Assembly (NCBI RefSeq): GCF_019130065.1
Contig: NZ_JAHSPG010000003.1
Location: 186,001-250,000 of the forward strand
Direction of reading: 5' to 3'
Length of the DNA stretch: 64,000 bases
DNA from: Pinibacter aurantiacus
Lineage (GTDB): Bacteria; Bacteroidota; Bacteroidia; Chitinophagales; Chitinophagaceae
Shown here: one piece after another, positions 14,853-24,245 of the stretch
Position numbering within the stretch: the first letter of the stretch is position 1
Layout of the letters: every line of letters begins with the position of its first letter
The notes under the pieces: generated by a model
What the model was told of the DNA's origin: nothing
Database searches by the model: none
The model's input: the letters and a program-made list of their open reading frames with translations, nothing else
Program-made: the position numbers and the translations under genes

Positions 14853-15293
14853 TTATTGTAAACTGAGATCGCAATTGATCTCGATGCGATCAATTACAGC
14901 TCCCATTTTTTCGTAAAAGCCAATGGCATTTTCGTTCCACGACGATACCTGCCAGCGAACCTTTTTGCATTTTTCATTTCTTGCAGTGTCTATTATTTCT
15001 TTTAGAAGCGACACTCCTATGTTTTGTGCCCTAAACTTTTCCTGTACGTACAAATCATCGAGATATACGGCTTTCCCTGACCACGAATAGTACGCAAAAA
15101 AATATGTTGCGAACCCTACTATCACTCCATCCACTTCCGCAACCTTGCATCTAAACACATCTTTATCCTCCTTCATTTGATCAAGTGTGACATATACTTT
15201 TTCCGGAGTTTTCTGGAACACCGCAAACTCCTGTATCAATGCAAGAATCACTGAAAAATCGTTTTCATTCGCTTGCCTGATTGTAAGCGGCAT
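14853..15293 (-). CDS. GNAT family N-acetyltransferase (diamine acetyltransferase-like)
   Basis: 146 residues. 'YLDDLYVQEKFRAQNIGVSL' (about 77-96) is the acetyl-CoA binding motif A, and 'WNENAIGFYEKMGAVIDR' (about 119-136) is motif B. The layout matches spermidine/spermine N1-acetyltransferase-like members, though the substrate is not proven. Its ATG overlaps the stop of the PIG-L gene (TAATG), indicating translational coupling. Confidence 0.88.
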   Translation of the reverse strand: MPLTIRQANENDFSVILALIQEFAVFQKTPEKVYVTLDQMKEDKDVFRCKVAEVDGVIVGFATYFFAYYSWSGKAVYLDDLYVQEKFRAQNIGVSLLKEIIDTARNEKCKKVRWQVSSWNENAIGFYEKMGAVIDRIEINCDLSLQ

Positions 15294-17773
15294 TATTTCT
15301 GATTTTTGTTTAATGCAATAATATTCGCCATCAAACGATATGCGCCCGGAACACCGGCTGGAAGCTCTCTGAAGAAAACCAATCCAGTGTAAACAAAAGT
15401 TCCTTTGCCATATTTCGTGGTGATCAAACTTCCCTCATCATCAGATTCTCCCGGATCATGCATGGAGAAAATTGTTTCATAATGTTTGTCCCAATTTGTT
15501 GCATGGTAGATACTACGTTCCTGTATCCAGCCGTCAAAGTCTTTCGATGTTATTTTGTTAGGGAAATTCAATACCTGGTGCTCGGGTTGCAAAATTTTAA
15601 CTGCAGCATTTTCATCTGTTATGCGTGCTCGTGAAATACCGAAATCGTAAGGCCCGATCTTAGCTTTTACCGGCCCAATTTGATTGGAGGTGTTGTACTG
15701 CACTATTAAGTTTCCGCCATTTTCTACATACTGCATCAGCAATGAATGGTATGTGTTTAACCAATCGTAAATATTATACGCTCTAACTCCGGTAATGATC
15801 GCATCAAATTGCGACAGAATTCCGGATGCTATATTTTTCTCGTCAAGAAAAGTAACATCGTAACCCATTTGAGCAAGCGCTTCTGGAACTTTATCGCCTG
15901 CGCCTTTAATGTAGCCTATCTTTTTGCCTACGGTTTTCACATCAACCAATACATTTCTCACAACAGCATTGGAGAAGTAGTTGATGTTAGGAATATGATC
16001 GTATTGAATTTTGCGCAGCACCTTTGCGGCTTCTTTTTGCGGCTGCTGATAAAGGTTCATATCATATTCACCAGCGGCGTTATTGCCGTAAAAACTCATG
16101 TCAAATGGATGGGAGAAAACTGCGTACTGGCCTTTCTTCAAACCTTTTGTATCATCAACCAGGAGTTTGTCATTTTCGTAGATCTTAACATCAGCAATAT
16201 CTTTATTGGCAATGTATTTTACTTCTTGCGTAAATGTTTTTCCACTTCCTGAAATCATCATGTTGAGCGGACTTGGAATCTCTAGGCGGTATGCAGGAAG
16301 AATCACAAGCGGCTCATACAACTCTCCTTTTACAGGATCAGTGTATTTATATAATAATGGCTTTTTGTAAGTAAGCTCTTGTCCGTTTACAGAAATCACA
16401 AAGGTTGCTTCGAAGGCCGGATCATTTTGCGGCTTGCCGATCAACGTTTGATCATTTACGGTAAAGCTTCCTTTTTGCATGGGTTCTACTAACCAATATG
16501 GTTGAGACAAGGCGTTGTCCGATGCAACAGAAAGGGTTGTTGGAAAACTAAATGATTTATTTGTTTCGAGATCCTGTTTGCCTGCAATTTCCTTGTTGCC
16601 TATTTCAGCTTTAACCAAAGAAACTTTTACGTCTTCGCGATTGTTGATGTTCAGGTTTACAGGCATTGAATCTCCCTGCACTGCATATTCCTGGTTGGTG
16701 CTGGCTTCCATGTACAAACCTGCGCACGCTTCAATGAGTTGCTGCACTTCTGCCAGCTTTCTTTCTTTCCAATAACCGTCTTTCAATTTGCTGATCGATT
16801 GGTACAGTGTAACCAGTGCCGGAACAGACTTTCCCGGTTCTGCCGACGAATAGTTTTTAATGATCGCGTCTACCTGTGCAGCAATTGCTTTGCCTCCTTC
16901 TACCCTGTTCCATGTGGTGATCACATCATCCATCAGGTCTGTTTTGGGATTGCTACCCAGTGTGGTTTTGAAGTATTCATAAGACTGTCCTCTTGTAGAG
17001 GCCACACCAAATCCCTGGCTCTTATGCTGGCTGCGGCTTTGTGCAGCCATTTCTCCATAGCTTTTTCCAAGCAGTGGGTTGTAACCGCCGATATCCATTT
17101 TGAACTGATCCTCGCTGGTTGTATTTGCGCCTCCAAAATTGAAGGTGTTCCACAAAATTCTTTTTGCCTGCCATGGTTTTACGCCAAAAGCAAATTGCTC
17201 AGGAAACCGCTTTGGATCAGCTGCGGCAATAAATGCTTCGCGTGCGATAACGGCAGATGCAGAGTGGTGTCCGTGACCGGCCCGACTGTCTTCCGGAAAT
17301 CTCGTAACGATGACATCTGGTTGAAATTTGCGGATAACCCAAACCGCATTTGCCAACACTTTTTCTTCGCCCCATGTTTTCAATGCTTCTTCTGTGCTTT
17401 TTGAGAAACCAAAGTCGAAGGCTGTTGAAAAAAATTGTTCGGCGCCGTCGATTCTTCTGGCCGCCAGCAATTCTTGCGTGCGGATCAAACCGAGTTCCAC
17501 GCCCTGTTCGTTGCCGATCAGGTTCTGTCCGCCATCGCCACGTGTCAGCGACAAATAACCGGTGCGGTATAGTTTTTCTTTTGATAAATAAGCCAGCAAC
17601 TTCGTGTTTTCATCATCGGGGTGTGCGGCAAAGTATAAAACCGAACCAAGTACATTCAGTTTTTTCAACCCGGACAAAATATCTGCGCTGCTATAGGTTG
17701 CAGGTGCCTGGGCATTCACAATGTTGCAAATCAGCAAAACTACCAACAGAAAAACGTTCGCTATTTTTTTCAT
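15293..17773 (-). CDS. PIG-L family deacetylase with C-terminal ThuA/GATase-like domain
   Basis: 826 residues with a Sec signal peptide (MKKIANVFLLVVLLICNIVN, cleavage after NAQ). The LmbE/PIG-L zinc site 'AAHPDDENTKLLAYL' lies at about residues 50-64, followed by 'LTRGDGGQN', 'TRFPEDSRAGHGHHSAS' with the second metal histidines, and a long beta-rich middle. The C-terminal third ('IITGVRAYNIYDWL', 'GNLIVQYNT') resembles a glutamine amidotransferase-like fold. Family knowledge: these enzymes remove N-acetyl groups from GlcNAc-type sugars. It is secreted, so it probably acts on exported or environmental glycans. Confidence 0.88.
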   Translation of the reverse strand: MKKIANVFLLVVLLICNIVNAQAPATYSSADILSGLKKLNVLGSVLYFAAHPDDENTKLLAYLSKEKLYRTGYLSLTRGDGGQNLIGNEQGVELGLIRTQELLAARRIDGAEQFFSTAFDFGFSKSTEEALKTWGEEKVLANAVWVIRKFQPDVIVTRFPEDSRAGHGHHSASAVIAREAFIAAADPKRFPEQFAFGVKPWQAKRILWNTFNFGGANTTSEDQFKMDIGGYNPLLGKSYGEMAAQSRSQHKSQGFGVASTRGQSYEYFKTTLGSNPKTDLMDDVITTWNRVEGGKAIAAQVDAIIKNYSSAEPGKSVPALVTLYQSISKLKDGYWKERKLAEVQQLIEACAGLYMEASTNQEYAVQGDSMPVNLNINNREDVKVSLVKAEIGNKEIAGKQDLETNKSFSFPTTLSVASDNALSQPYWLVEPMQKGSFTVNDQTLIGKPQNDPAFEATFVISVNGQELTYKKPLLYKYTDPVKGELYEPLVILPAYRLEIPSPLNMMISGSGKTFTQEVKYIANKDIADVKIYENDKLLVDDTKGLKKGQYAVFSHPFDMSFYGNNAAGEYDMNLYQQPQKEAAKVLRKIQYDHIPNINYFSNAVVRNVLVDVKTVGKKIGYIKGAGDKVPEALAQMGYDVTFLDEKNIASGILSQFDAIITGVRAYNIYDWLNTYHSLLMQYVENGGNLIVQYNTSNQIGPVKAKIGPYDFGISRARITDENAAVKILQPEHQVLNFPNKITSKDFDGWIQERSIYHATNWDKHYETIFSMHDPGESDDEGSLITTKYGKGTFVYTGLVFFRELPAGVPGAYRLMANIIALNKNQK

Positions 17774-18084
17774 CTGTTTCTTTATGTTTTGTTTTGGTCG
17801 GATACCCGCCTGAATGACCTTTGGTCGGGCAGGGAATTCGCATGGAATACTCTCGCCTTTGTGCGACGATTTGTATCATGGTCATTTCATCCGCTATTTA
17901 TTTAGATTAAAAAGGTCGGAATAAACCGTCACGAAATTAAGTGAAAAGAATTGTAGCGTGTTGCCGCTGGTGGATTAGAGAGTGGAGTTTATGGTTGATT
18001 GTTGTTGGTTGTTAGCTTTTATTGTAAACAAACTGTTGCCATTTTGTCTGTTACCGGGGCGGGCTGGGCGAATGCAATTCACCC
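17774..18084. other. Intergenic region upstream of the PIG-L gene
   Basis: It holds the REP-like copy D at 17805-17834, a 'GTTGTTGGTTGTTAG' low-complexity patch near 17998-18017, and a GGGCGAATGCAATTCACCCCTA palindrome-like repeat near 18063-18085. No gene is seen. Confidence 0.5.
17805..17834. repeat. Palindromic REP-like element, copy D
   Basis: CCCGCC (17805-17810) pairs with GGGCAGGG, and an inner GACC-TTT-GGTC extends the stem. On the minus strand it reads TTC then CCTGCCCGAC and ends CAGGCGGG. This matches the inserts in tRNA-Glu and tRNA-Gln, including the preceding TTC. Confidence 0.8.
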
Positions 18085-19194
18085 CTACTTCAAAAACTCC
18101 TCATGAATAAAATCAACGACCTTCACAAGGTCACCACCTGTTTCCTCGTAAATTTTTAGTTGTCGGTCGGCGCCCGTGCCGTTCTCGAGAATGGATTGCA
18201 CGTGTGTAATAACATGCCTGCTACCCAGATCATCCACTACATCATCAACAAAGTCGAGCAGTTCGTTGATCAGGACCCGGGTATTTACCTCTTCTTCTTT
18301 GCCAAAGTCGATCAATCTCCCATCAATCCCATAGCGGCTGGCCCTCCATTTGTTTTCGTTGATCAGCGCCCGGGAATACTGGATGTAGTTCATGTTTTGC
18401 AAACGCAGCTTGTAAATTTTAGCACACACGGCCTGAAACAAGGCCGCGAGGGCAATGGTTTCGCTGGTGGTCAACGGCACATCGCAGATGCGAAATTCAA
18501 CGGTATTGTAAAAAGGATGTACGCGCAGATCCCACCATATCTTCTTCGCGTTGTCGATGCAATTGGTTTTCACGAGTAGCTTGATATAGTTGTCGTATGC
18601 TTCGATACTTTCAAATGCCTCGGGAATACCTGTGCGGGGAAATTTGTCAAAGACTTTTGTTCTGTATGATTTGTACCCCGTTTTTCTTCCTTCCCAAAAC
18701 GGAGAATTGGTGCTCAGCGCAAATATGTGAGGCAAAAAATATCGTGTAGAATTAGCAATGTGGTTTGCCATTTCCCTGTTCTGCATACCAACGTGCACGT
18801 GCAGGCCAAAAATCAGATTGCTTCTTGCGGCTTCCTGAAACTCATTGATCATTTCGTCGTAGCGCACATGCGCTGTGATCAATTGTTTTTGCCAATGACT
18901 AAATGGATGCGTGCCTGCCGCACCGAGCCATAAATTGTTCTCATCTGCAATGCCGGCCAGTGTTTGGCGCAAGCTGGTAATGTCACGAAGAACCTCGTCA
19001 ATATTGTTACAAATGTCTGTGCCTACTTCCACTACTGCCTGGTGCATTTCAGCTTTCACTTTGTCATTAATGAGCTTTTGGCCTTCCAGCACCAACTTCT
19101 GGTCATGACTTATCAACTCCCTTGTAGAAGGGTCAATAACCATGTATTCTTCTTCTACGCCTAAAGTAAAATGTGTGAAATTAAGGTTCGACAT
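18085..19194 (-). CDS. YbdK-type carboxylate-amine ligase (GCS2 family)
   Basis: 369 residues beginning MSNLNFTHFTLGVEEEYMVI. The 'GVEEEYMVID' metal/glutamate site (about 12-21), 'GLHVHVGM' (about 129-136) and 'FRICDVPLT' (about 234-242) are typical of glutamate-cysteine ligase family 2 and the E. coli YbdK group. These couple an ATP-activated carboxylate to an amine, and YbdK itself has weak gamma-glutamylcysteine activity. It stands alone between intergenic regions. True glutathione synthesis is not supported by any neighbour. Confidence 0.88.
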   Translation of the reverse strand: MSNLNFTHFTLGVEEEYMVIDPSTRELISHDQKLVLEGQKLINDKVKAEMHQAVVEVGTDICNNIDEVLRDITSLRQTLAGIADENNLWLGAAGTHPFSHWQKQLITAHVRYDEMINEFQEAARSNLIFGLHVHVGMQNREMANHIANSTRYFLPHIFALSTNSPFWEGRKTGYKSYRTKVFDKFPRTGIPEAFESIEAYDNYIKLLVKTNCIDNAKKIWWDLRVHPFYNTVEFRICDVPLTTSETIALAALFQAVCAKIYKLRLQNMNYIQYSRALINENKWRASRYGIDGRLIDFGKEEEVNTRVLINELLDFVDDVVDDLGSRHVITHVQSILENGTGADRQLKIYEETGGDLVKVVDFIHEEFLK

Positions 19195-19262
19195 AAAATG
19201 GCAAGTTCAATTGCATCTCAATATTAAGGCAAATAATGAAAGCTCTCTGATAATTTTTCCAA

Positions 19263-19294
19263 CAAAAAAAGGTGATGCTTTTTGAGCATCACCT
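19263..19294 (-). terminator. Terminator of the Oar-like receptor gene
   Basis: AGGTGATGCT (19270-19279) pairs perfectly with AGCATCACCT (19285-19294), with an A run on the left that becomes the U tract. Confidence 0.9.
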
Positions 19295-19318
19295 TTCGTT
19301 TATAAAACAGATTATGTT

Positions 19319-22300
19319 TTAGAATGTGTAACGAAGACCGATCTGCATGTTCCAACGAGATGTGAAATCAGCATAAGCCCATGGTTTGCCAGTGTATTTG
19401 TTCAAACCAAAAGCTGGGTCAAATGTAACTTTCGGATTAGCCGGATCGAAAGTAGTGTATTGTTGTTCAGCTGGAACACCGCTTCCTGTGAATTTGCTTG
19501 CAGCAGTTGGCGCAGCTACGTTAAGCGGCTGAAGCTCCTGGTTGCTCGCGTAGTAAGCATGTCCCCATTTGTTGCTCAACAAGTTTCCAATGTTGAAGAT
19601 ATCGAAAGACACTTCAAGAGAGTGAGTTTTGTAGAACTTGAAACCTTGTACCACTTTAAGGTCAAAGTGGTTTTCCCAAGGCAAACGGGTACCGTTACGG
19701 CTTGTATTTTTACCAATATGATCCTTAGTATATTCGGTAGAGTTCATGTAGTTCAAGAAACCTTGATACTGTTGCTCAGGAGTGTACTTAACACCAGTTA
19801 CGTTACCAGCAGAGTTGGTATTGTACAGGTAAGCAAAGTCAGCAGCAGAAGTTGGCATGTAAATCAAGTCAGCACTGTTACTTGTGTTAACAGATGTTTT
19901 AGTTGTACCATCATCACCGTTCAAGTCACCGAAGTAAACATAAGAAAGTGTCTGACCTTGGTAACCGTTGTACACCAAGCCAACTGAAGTATAGAATTTA
20001 CCGTAATTGAATTTCTTGCTAACGTATGCTTTTACAGCAGAACCCTGATCGTAGTTATTTCTTGCAAGGTCAAGATTACCCAAACCGTTAACGTTATAAG
20101 CGAAACGGTAGTTAGACAATGCAGTAGAAGAAGTACCATCATTCAAACCGTAAGAGTGACCAAGGCTATAAGAAACCATACCTGTCCAGCCTTGAGCAAA
20201 TGGTTTTACAAACTGAACAGTTACGTTATAAGCATAACCTTTGTCTGTATTTTTCAACAAAATGATGTTGCTGTAGTTTGTACCATCAACTTGTGAACCA
20301 TAGAACGGACGTGTTGTGCTGCCCAAATGCAATACTTGTGTAGATGCAGCAAGGTTCAAATCCTGGTAAGCGATGTCTTGCAAAGTTTTTGTGTAGATAC
20401 CTTCGATTGTTCCAATGATACCCCAAGGTAATTTACGGTCAACCGCTAAGTTAGCTCTGAAGGTACGTGGGAATTTGAAGTCATGAGAAGTTACGTCAAC
20501 CTCATTTCTTGCAGGACCCGCACCACTTGAAGGATTACCCGGAGTGAAACGGATGTTGTTAAGATCTGAAGCACTTGCAGTGTATCTGTTGATAAGAACA
20601 CCTGTACCACCATATTGGTTAGATATCCAAACCAAAGGAATACGGCCAGTGAACAAACCTGCACCACCACGAACGATAGTTGTTTTATCACCTTTAACAT
20701 CCCATGTAAAACCGATACGTGGAGAAACCAATACTTTAGTTGAAGGCACTTTATCAGTTGCTACATTGTATTGTTTTGCAATATCAGATGAGTTGAATTT
20801 ATCATTCACACCTGGTTTGTTAAAGAACACAGGGATATCAGCTCTTACACCGTAAGTCAATTTGAAGTTGTTGTTCACACGGAAAACATCCTGTGCGTAA
20901 ACGCTAAATTGAGCAGCATGGATCTCAGCAGAACCATCGCTTCCTTTTTGAGCTGGTGAGAAGTAGCTATAGCTGTTTGGTTTCGCGTTGTTGTAGAAAT
21001 CTGACATGCTGTTGTAACCATAGTTACCGTAGATGTTTTGTACAAACAAGTTGTTAGTGTTGTAGATCTCGTTGTTTGTACCTACTGTAAATACGTGTTT
21101 ACCAGCATAGATATTAAAGTTATCTGTGATGGTGATGATATCCTGGCTCAATTTGTTGGCACCAGAGCTATTTTCAGTACCGAATGCATAAGTCAAAGAA
21201 CCGTCTTTAACTCTTACATAAGGGAAAGCTTCACCCGGCGTTTCACGTCTATCTCTTGTTGAAGTGTAAGTAACACGAGCAACGTTAGAGTATTTGCTAG
21301 AAAAATTCGTGTTCAATTCCAATACAGTTGAGTTATTGGTACTAGCAAAGTAGTAACCGTTGTTCATGAACTGCATTGTATTTTGACCATCACTGATTAC
21401 GAATGAACGACCATCAGTATAGCTATGACGCAAAGTCAATTTGTTTTTTGCGTTGATGTTCCAGTCGATACGAGCAAAGATCGCATCAGACTCTCTTGTT
21501 TTGTTGATGCCGTTGTAAGCACCTGGATCGTAGCTCCAACCAGCGTGTTTAGATTCGTCTTTCAACCAGTTGGAAAGAGAATCCATGGTTGAAGTTTTTA
21601 CGTTAGAACCTGCAGAACCTGGTTGAAAATCCAATGGGCTAGAGCGTCTTTCACCTTCGTAGTTTACGAAGAAGAACAATTTATTCGCAATGATCGGACC
21701 ACCTAAACGAGCACCAAAAGTGTTGTCGTGGAACTTACCATATTTAGATTTGTCGTTTGCGCTTTTACCAACAAAATTCTGGTTTTGGTTGAACCCGTAG
21801 ATAGAACCATGGAATTCGTTAGAGCCAGAACGTGTTACAGCGTTCAAGCCGCCACCTGTGAAACCACCTTGCGTTACATCGTATGGAGCCAACACAACCT
21901 GAACCTGCTCGATCGCATCGAAAGGTATTGGGTTGATACCAGCTTGTCCACCGTTTGTTCCGCTCGCAGCCAAACCAAAGATATCAGTAGAGTTAACACC
22001 ATCAATAGTGAACTGGTTGTATCTGTTACTTTGACCTGCGAAAGAGATACCCATTGTAGAACCATCAGAAGCGTTGCTTCTTGCCTGGGCTTGTGGCACC
22101 AAACGAGCGAAGTCGTTAACGTTACGTGTAATGGTAGGTAATTGTGTCAATTGCTGTTGGCTGATCTGCATAGAAGGACCAACCTTTTCTTTAGCAACAA
22201 GACTTCTCTTTCCTGTTACACTAACTTCAGTAAGCGTTTGCATGGTTGAAGTCATTACAGGAGTAAGTCTTGTATCCTCACCTACCTGAAGATAAAGGTC

Positions 22301-22576
22301 ATTGTAGGTAATTTTTTCTAACCCTACATAAGACACTTCTACTTTATAAGGACCGCCAACACGCATGTTTGGCAAATCGAATAAACCATCTTTTCTAGAA
22401 ACAGTGTGGTACACCGTTCCTGAAGGGGTGTGGGTAGCCGTGATTGTTGCACCAACCAACGGTTCGTTTTTTTCGGACTTAACTACCCCGGTCATATTAC
22501 TGGTAGTTACCTGCGCATGAAGTACGGCTGTAAAAGCCATAAACATCATAAGCAGTTGGGCGATTTTCTTAAGCAT
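19319..22576 (-). CDS. Oar-like TonB-dependent receptor with carboxypeptidase-regulatory-like domain
   Basis: 1085 residues. A signal peptide (MLKKIAQLLMMFMAFTAVLH, cleaved near HAQ) precedes a CarboxypepD-regulatory-like beta sandwich ('GVVKSEKNEPLVGATITATH', about 30-49). A plug domain ('GISFAGQSNRYNQFTIDGVN', 'FTGGGLNAVTRSGSNEFHGS') and a large barrel ending 'NMQIGLRYTF' follow. The plug layout is that of the Oar family rather than SusC, with no SusD partner. Its location is the outer membrane and its cargo unknown; Oar proteins also act in protease export. It is monocistronic with its own terminator and transcribed divergently from ribBA. Confidence 0.9.
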   Translation of the reverse strand: MLKKIAQLLMMFMAFTAVLHAQVTTSNMTGVVKSEKNEPLVGATITATHTPSGTVYHTVSRKDGLFDLPNMRVGGPYKVEVSYVGLEKITYNDLYLQVGEDTRLTPVMTSTMQTLTEVSVTGKRSLVAKEKVGPSMQISQQQLTQLPTITRNVNDFARLVPQAQARSNASDGSTMGISFAGQSNRYNQFTIDGVNSTDIFGLAASGTNGGQAGINPIPFDAIEQVQVVLAPYDVTQGGFTGGGLNAVTRSGSNEFHGSIYGFNQNQNFVGKSANDKSKYGKFHDNTFGARLGGPIIANKLFFFVNYEGERRSSPLDFQPGSAGSNVKTSTMDSLSNWLKDESKHAGWSYDPGAYNGINKTRESDAIFARIDWNINAKNKLTLRHSYTDGRSFVISDGQNTMQFMNNGYYFASTNNSTVLELNTNFSSKYSNVARVTYTSTRDRRETPGEAFPYVRVKDGSLTYAFGTENSSGANKLSQDIITITDNFNIYAGKHVFTVGTNNEIYNTNNLFVQNIYGNYGYNSMSDFYNNAKPNSYSYFSPAQKGSDGSAEIHAAQFSVYAQDVFRVNNNFKLTYGVRADIPVFFNKPGVNDKFNSSDIAKQYNVATDKVPSTKVLVSPRIGFTWDVKGDKTTIVRGGAGLFTGRIPLVWISNQYGGTGVLINRYTASASDLNNIRFTPGNPSSGAGPARNEVDVTSHDFKFPRTFRANLAVDRKLPWGIIGTIEGIYTKTLQDIAYQDLNLAASTQVLHLGSTTRPFYGSQVDGTNYSNIILLKNTDKGYAYNVTVQFVKPFAQGWTGMVSYSLGHSYGLNDGTSSTALSNYRFAYNVNGLGNLDLARNNYDQGSAVKAYVSKKFNYGKFYTSVGLVYNGYQGQTLSYVYFGDLNGDDGTTKTSVNTSNSADLIYMPTSAADFAYLYNTNSAGNVTGVKYTPEQQYQGFLNYMNSTEYTKDHIGKNTSRNGTRLPWENHFDLKVVQGFKFYKTHSLEVSFDIFNIGNLLSNKWGHAYYASNQELQPLNVAAPTAASKFTGSGVPAEQQYTTFDPANPKVTFDPAFGLNKYTGKPWAYADFTSRWNMQIGLRYTF

Positions 22577-22874
22577 ATAATGTTAAAATTTTCAGCTGCA
22601 AAGAAACTAATTAAGTTGCTATGGAATATTAACAAATTGTTAGCATGCATTAAGACAATAAAAATATTTCAATAGCCGCGTCTTTTATTAACAATCTATT
22701 TAATTTTTTCATCATTTATACCGACTTTATTCAAAAAGCACCTTTAAAAATTCAGACAAAGCTCATATGTAAAAAATAAATAATCGAAAGTGATTTCTAA
22801 CGATATGTGAAACATCTTGTTGAATGTTTACGGATGTGATTGTCTTACCTTTGTTCAAACTTTAACAGAATCAT
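22577..22874. promoter_or_regulatory. Divergent promoter region, receptor gene and ribBA
   Basis: TACCTTTG at 22846-22853 (plus strand) is a perfect -7 box 21 bp before the ribBA start, although no TTG lies exactly 19 bp upstream. For the receptor gene, a minus-strand TTTCTTTG near 22595-22602 is a weaker candidate. No FMN riboswitch was recognised in this short leader. Confidence 0.6.
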
Positions 22875-24101
22875 ATGCTGAATACGATAGAAAGTGCAAT
22901 AGATGATATAAAACAAGGCAAACTGATAATTGTGGTGGATGATGAGGATAGAGAAAATGAAGGCGACTTCGTAACGGCTGCTCACAATGTTACCCCGGAA
23001 GTAATCAACTTTATGAGCAAATATGGGCGCGGCCTTATATGCGCTCCCCTGATCGAAGAAAGATGTGATGAACTCGAACTCGACCTGATGGTTAATAATA
23101 ATACAGCTTTGCACGAAACGGCTTTTACCGTTTCGATCGATCTTCTTGGGCATGGCTGTACCACAGGCATTTCTGCACACGACCGCGCCAAAACCATTCA
23201 AGCCCTTATTGATAAAAAAACAAAACCGGAGGATCTCGGTCGTCCCGGACATATATTTCCTTTAAGAGCTAAAAAGGGCGGCGTTCTCAGACGTGCCGGC
23301 CACACCGAAGCAACCATTGACCTTGCCCGATTGGCTGGATTTGAACCTGCGGGTGTTTTGGTTGAAATTATGAACGAAGATGGTTCCATGGCAAGACTGC
23401 CCGAACTTATGGAAATAGCCAAACAGCATAATTTCAAAATCATTTCCATTAAGGACCTTATTGAATATCGCCTCAAAACCGATTCTCTTATCGAAGAAGT
23501 GGTAAAGGTGGACATGCCAACCAAATACGGTCATTTTAAATTAGTGGCTTTCCGAGAAAAACATACGCAAAATGAGCACCTTGCCCTTATTAAAGGGGAA
23601 TGGCAAAAAGAAGAAGCCGTTTTGGTACGTGTGCATTCTTCCTGCTTTACAGGAGATATTTTGGGCTCGCTTCGCTGCGACTGTGGCGAACAACTTGAAC
23701 TGGCGATGCAAATGGTGGAAAAAGAAGGCAAAGGCATTGTATTATATATGAACCAGGAAGGACGTGGCATTGGTTTGTTAAACAAACTAAGGGCTTACAA
23801 ACTCCAGGAAGAAGGAATGGACACGGTTGAAGCAAACTTGCATTTGGGTTTTCCAATGGATAAAAGGGATTACGGCGTGGGCGCACAGATCCTCAGATAT
23901 CTTGGCGTCACCAATATTAAACTGATTAGCAACAACCCGAGAAAACGCAGTGGCCTTTCTGGCTACGGTCTTGAAATTGTCGACACCGTTCCCGTAAAAG
24001 TTAAACCCAATCCCCACAACGAAAAATATCTTAAAACCAAGAGAGATAAGTTGGGGCATCAGATTTTGAATGAAGAGCAAACGGGGGGATTTGAAGTGTA
24101 A
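22875..24101 (+). CDS. ribBA: Bifunctional DHBP synthase / GTP cyclohydrolase II
   Basis: 408 residues. The RibB half holds '[15 protein letters not shown]' (about 22-36) and '[16 protein letters not shown]' (about 94-109), binding ribulose 5-phosphate. The RibA half holds the zinc site '[18 protein letters not shown]' (about 256-273), '[13 protein letters not shown]' and 'NNPRKRSGL'. It catalyses the two entry steps of riboflavin synthesis. The other rib genes are not nearby. A TACCTTTG promoter element lies just upstream. Confidence 0.97.
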   Translation: MLNTIESAIDDIKQGKLIIVVDDEDRENEGDFVTAAHNVTPEVINFMSKYGRGLICAPLIEERCDELELDLMVNNNTALHETAFTVSIDLLGHGCTTGISAHDRAKTIQALIDKKTKPEDLGRPGHIFPLRAKKGGVLRRAGHTEATIDLARLAGFEPAGVLVEIMNEDGSMARLPELMEIAKQHNFKIISIKDLIEYRLKTDSLIEEVVKVDMPTKYGHFKLVAFREKHTQNEHLALIKGEWQKEEAVLVRVHSSCFTGDILGSLRCDCGEQLELAMQMVEKEGKGIVLYMNQEGRGIGLLNKLRAYKLQEEGMDTVEANLHLGFPMDKRDYGVGAQILRYLGVTNIKLISNNPRKRSGLSGYGLEIVDTVPVKVKPNPHNEKYLKTKRDKLGHQILNEEQTGGFEV

Positions 24102-24245
24102 TTAATAATTAATAAAGAATAATTAATAGAAGGGCCGCATTCGTTATTGAATGCGGCCCTTCTATTAATTATTGGACGTAAAAAACTTGCAATACTTACT
24201 CTTGCTGCTACACCTATTAATTCTTAATTATTAATTATTAATTCC
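24102..24245. repeat. Nested inverted repeats between ribBA and tamB
   Basis: AATAGAAGGGCCGCATTC (24125-24142) pairs perfectly with its complement at 24149-24166 over a 6-nt loop. The surrounding AATTAATAATTAATA tracts at both ends pair again. It is probably a bidirectional terminator for the two convergent genes. Confidence 0.75.

Noticed and set aside
16739-17404. 221-codon plus-strand frame
   Set aside because: Antisense shadow of the PIG-L deacetylase gene; no domain.
22777-22874. FMN riboswitch before ribBA
   Set aside because: The leader after the -7 box is only about 20 nt, too short for an RFN element.
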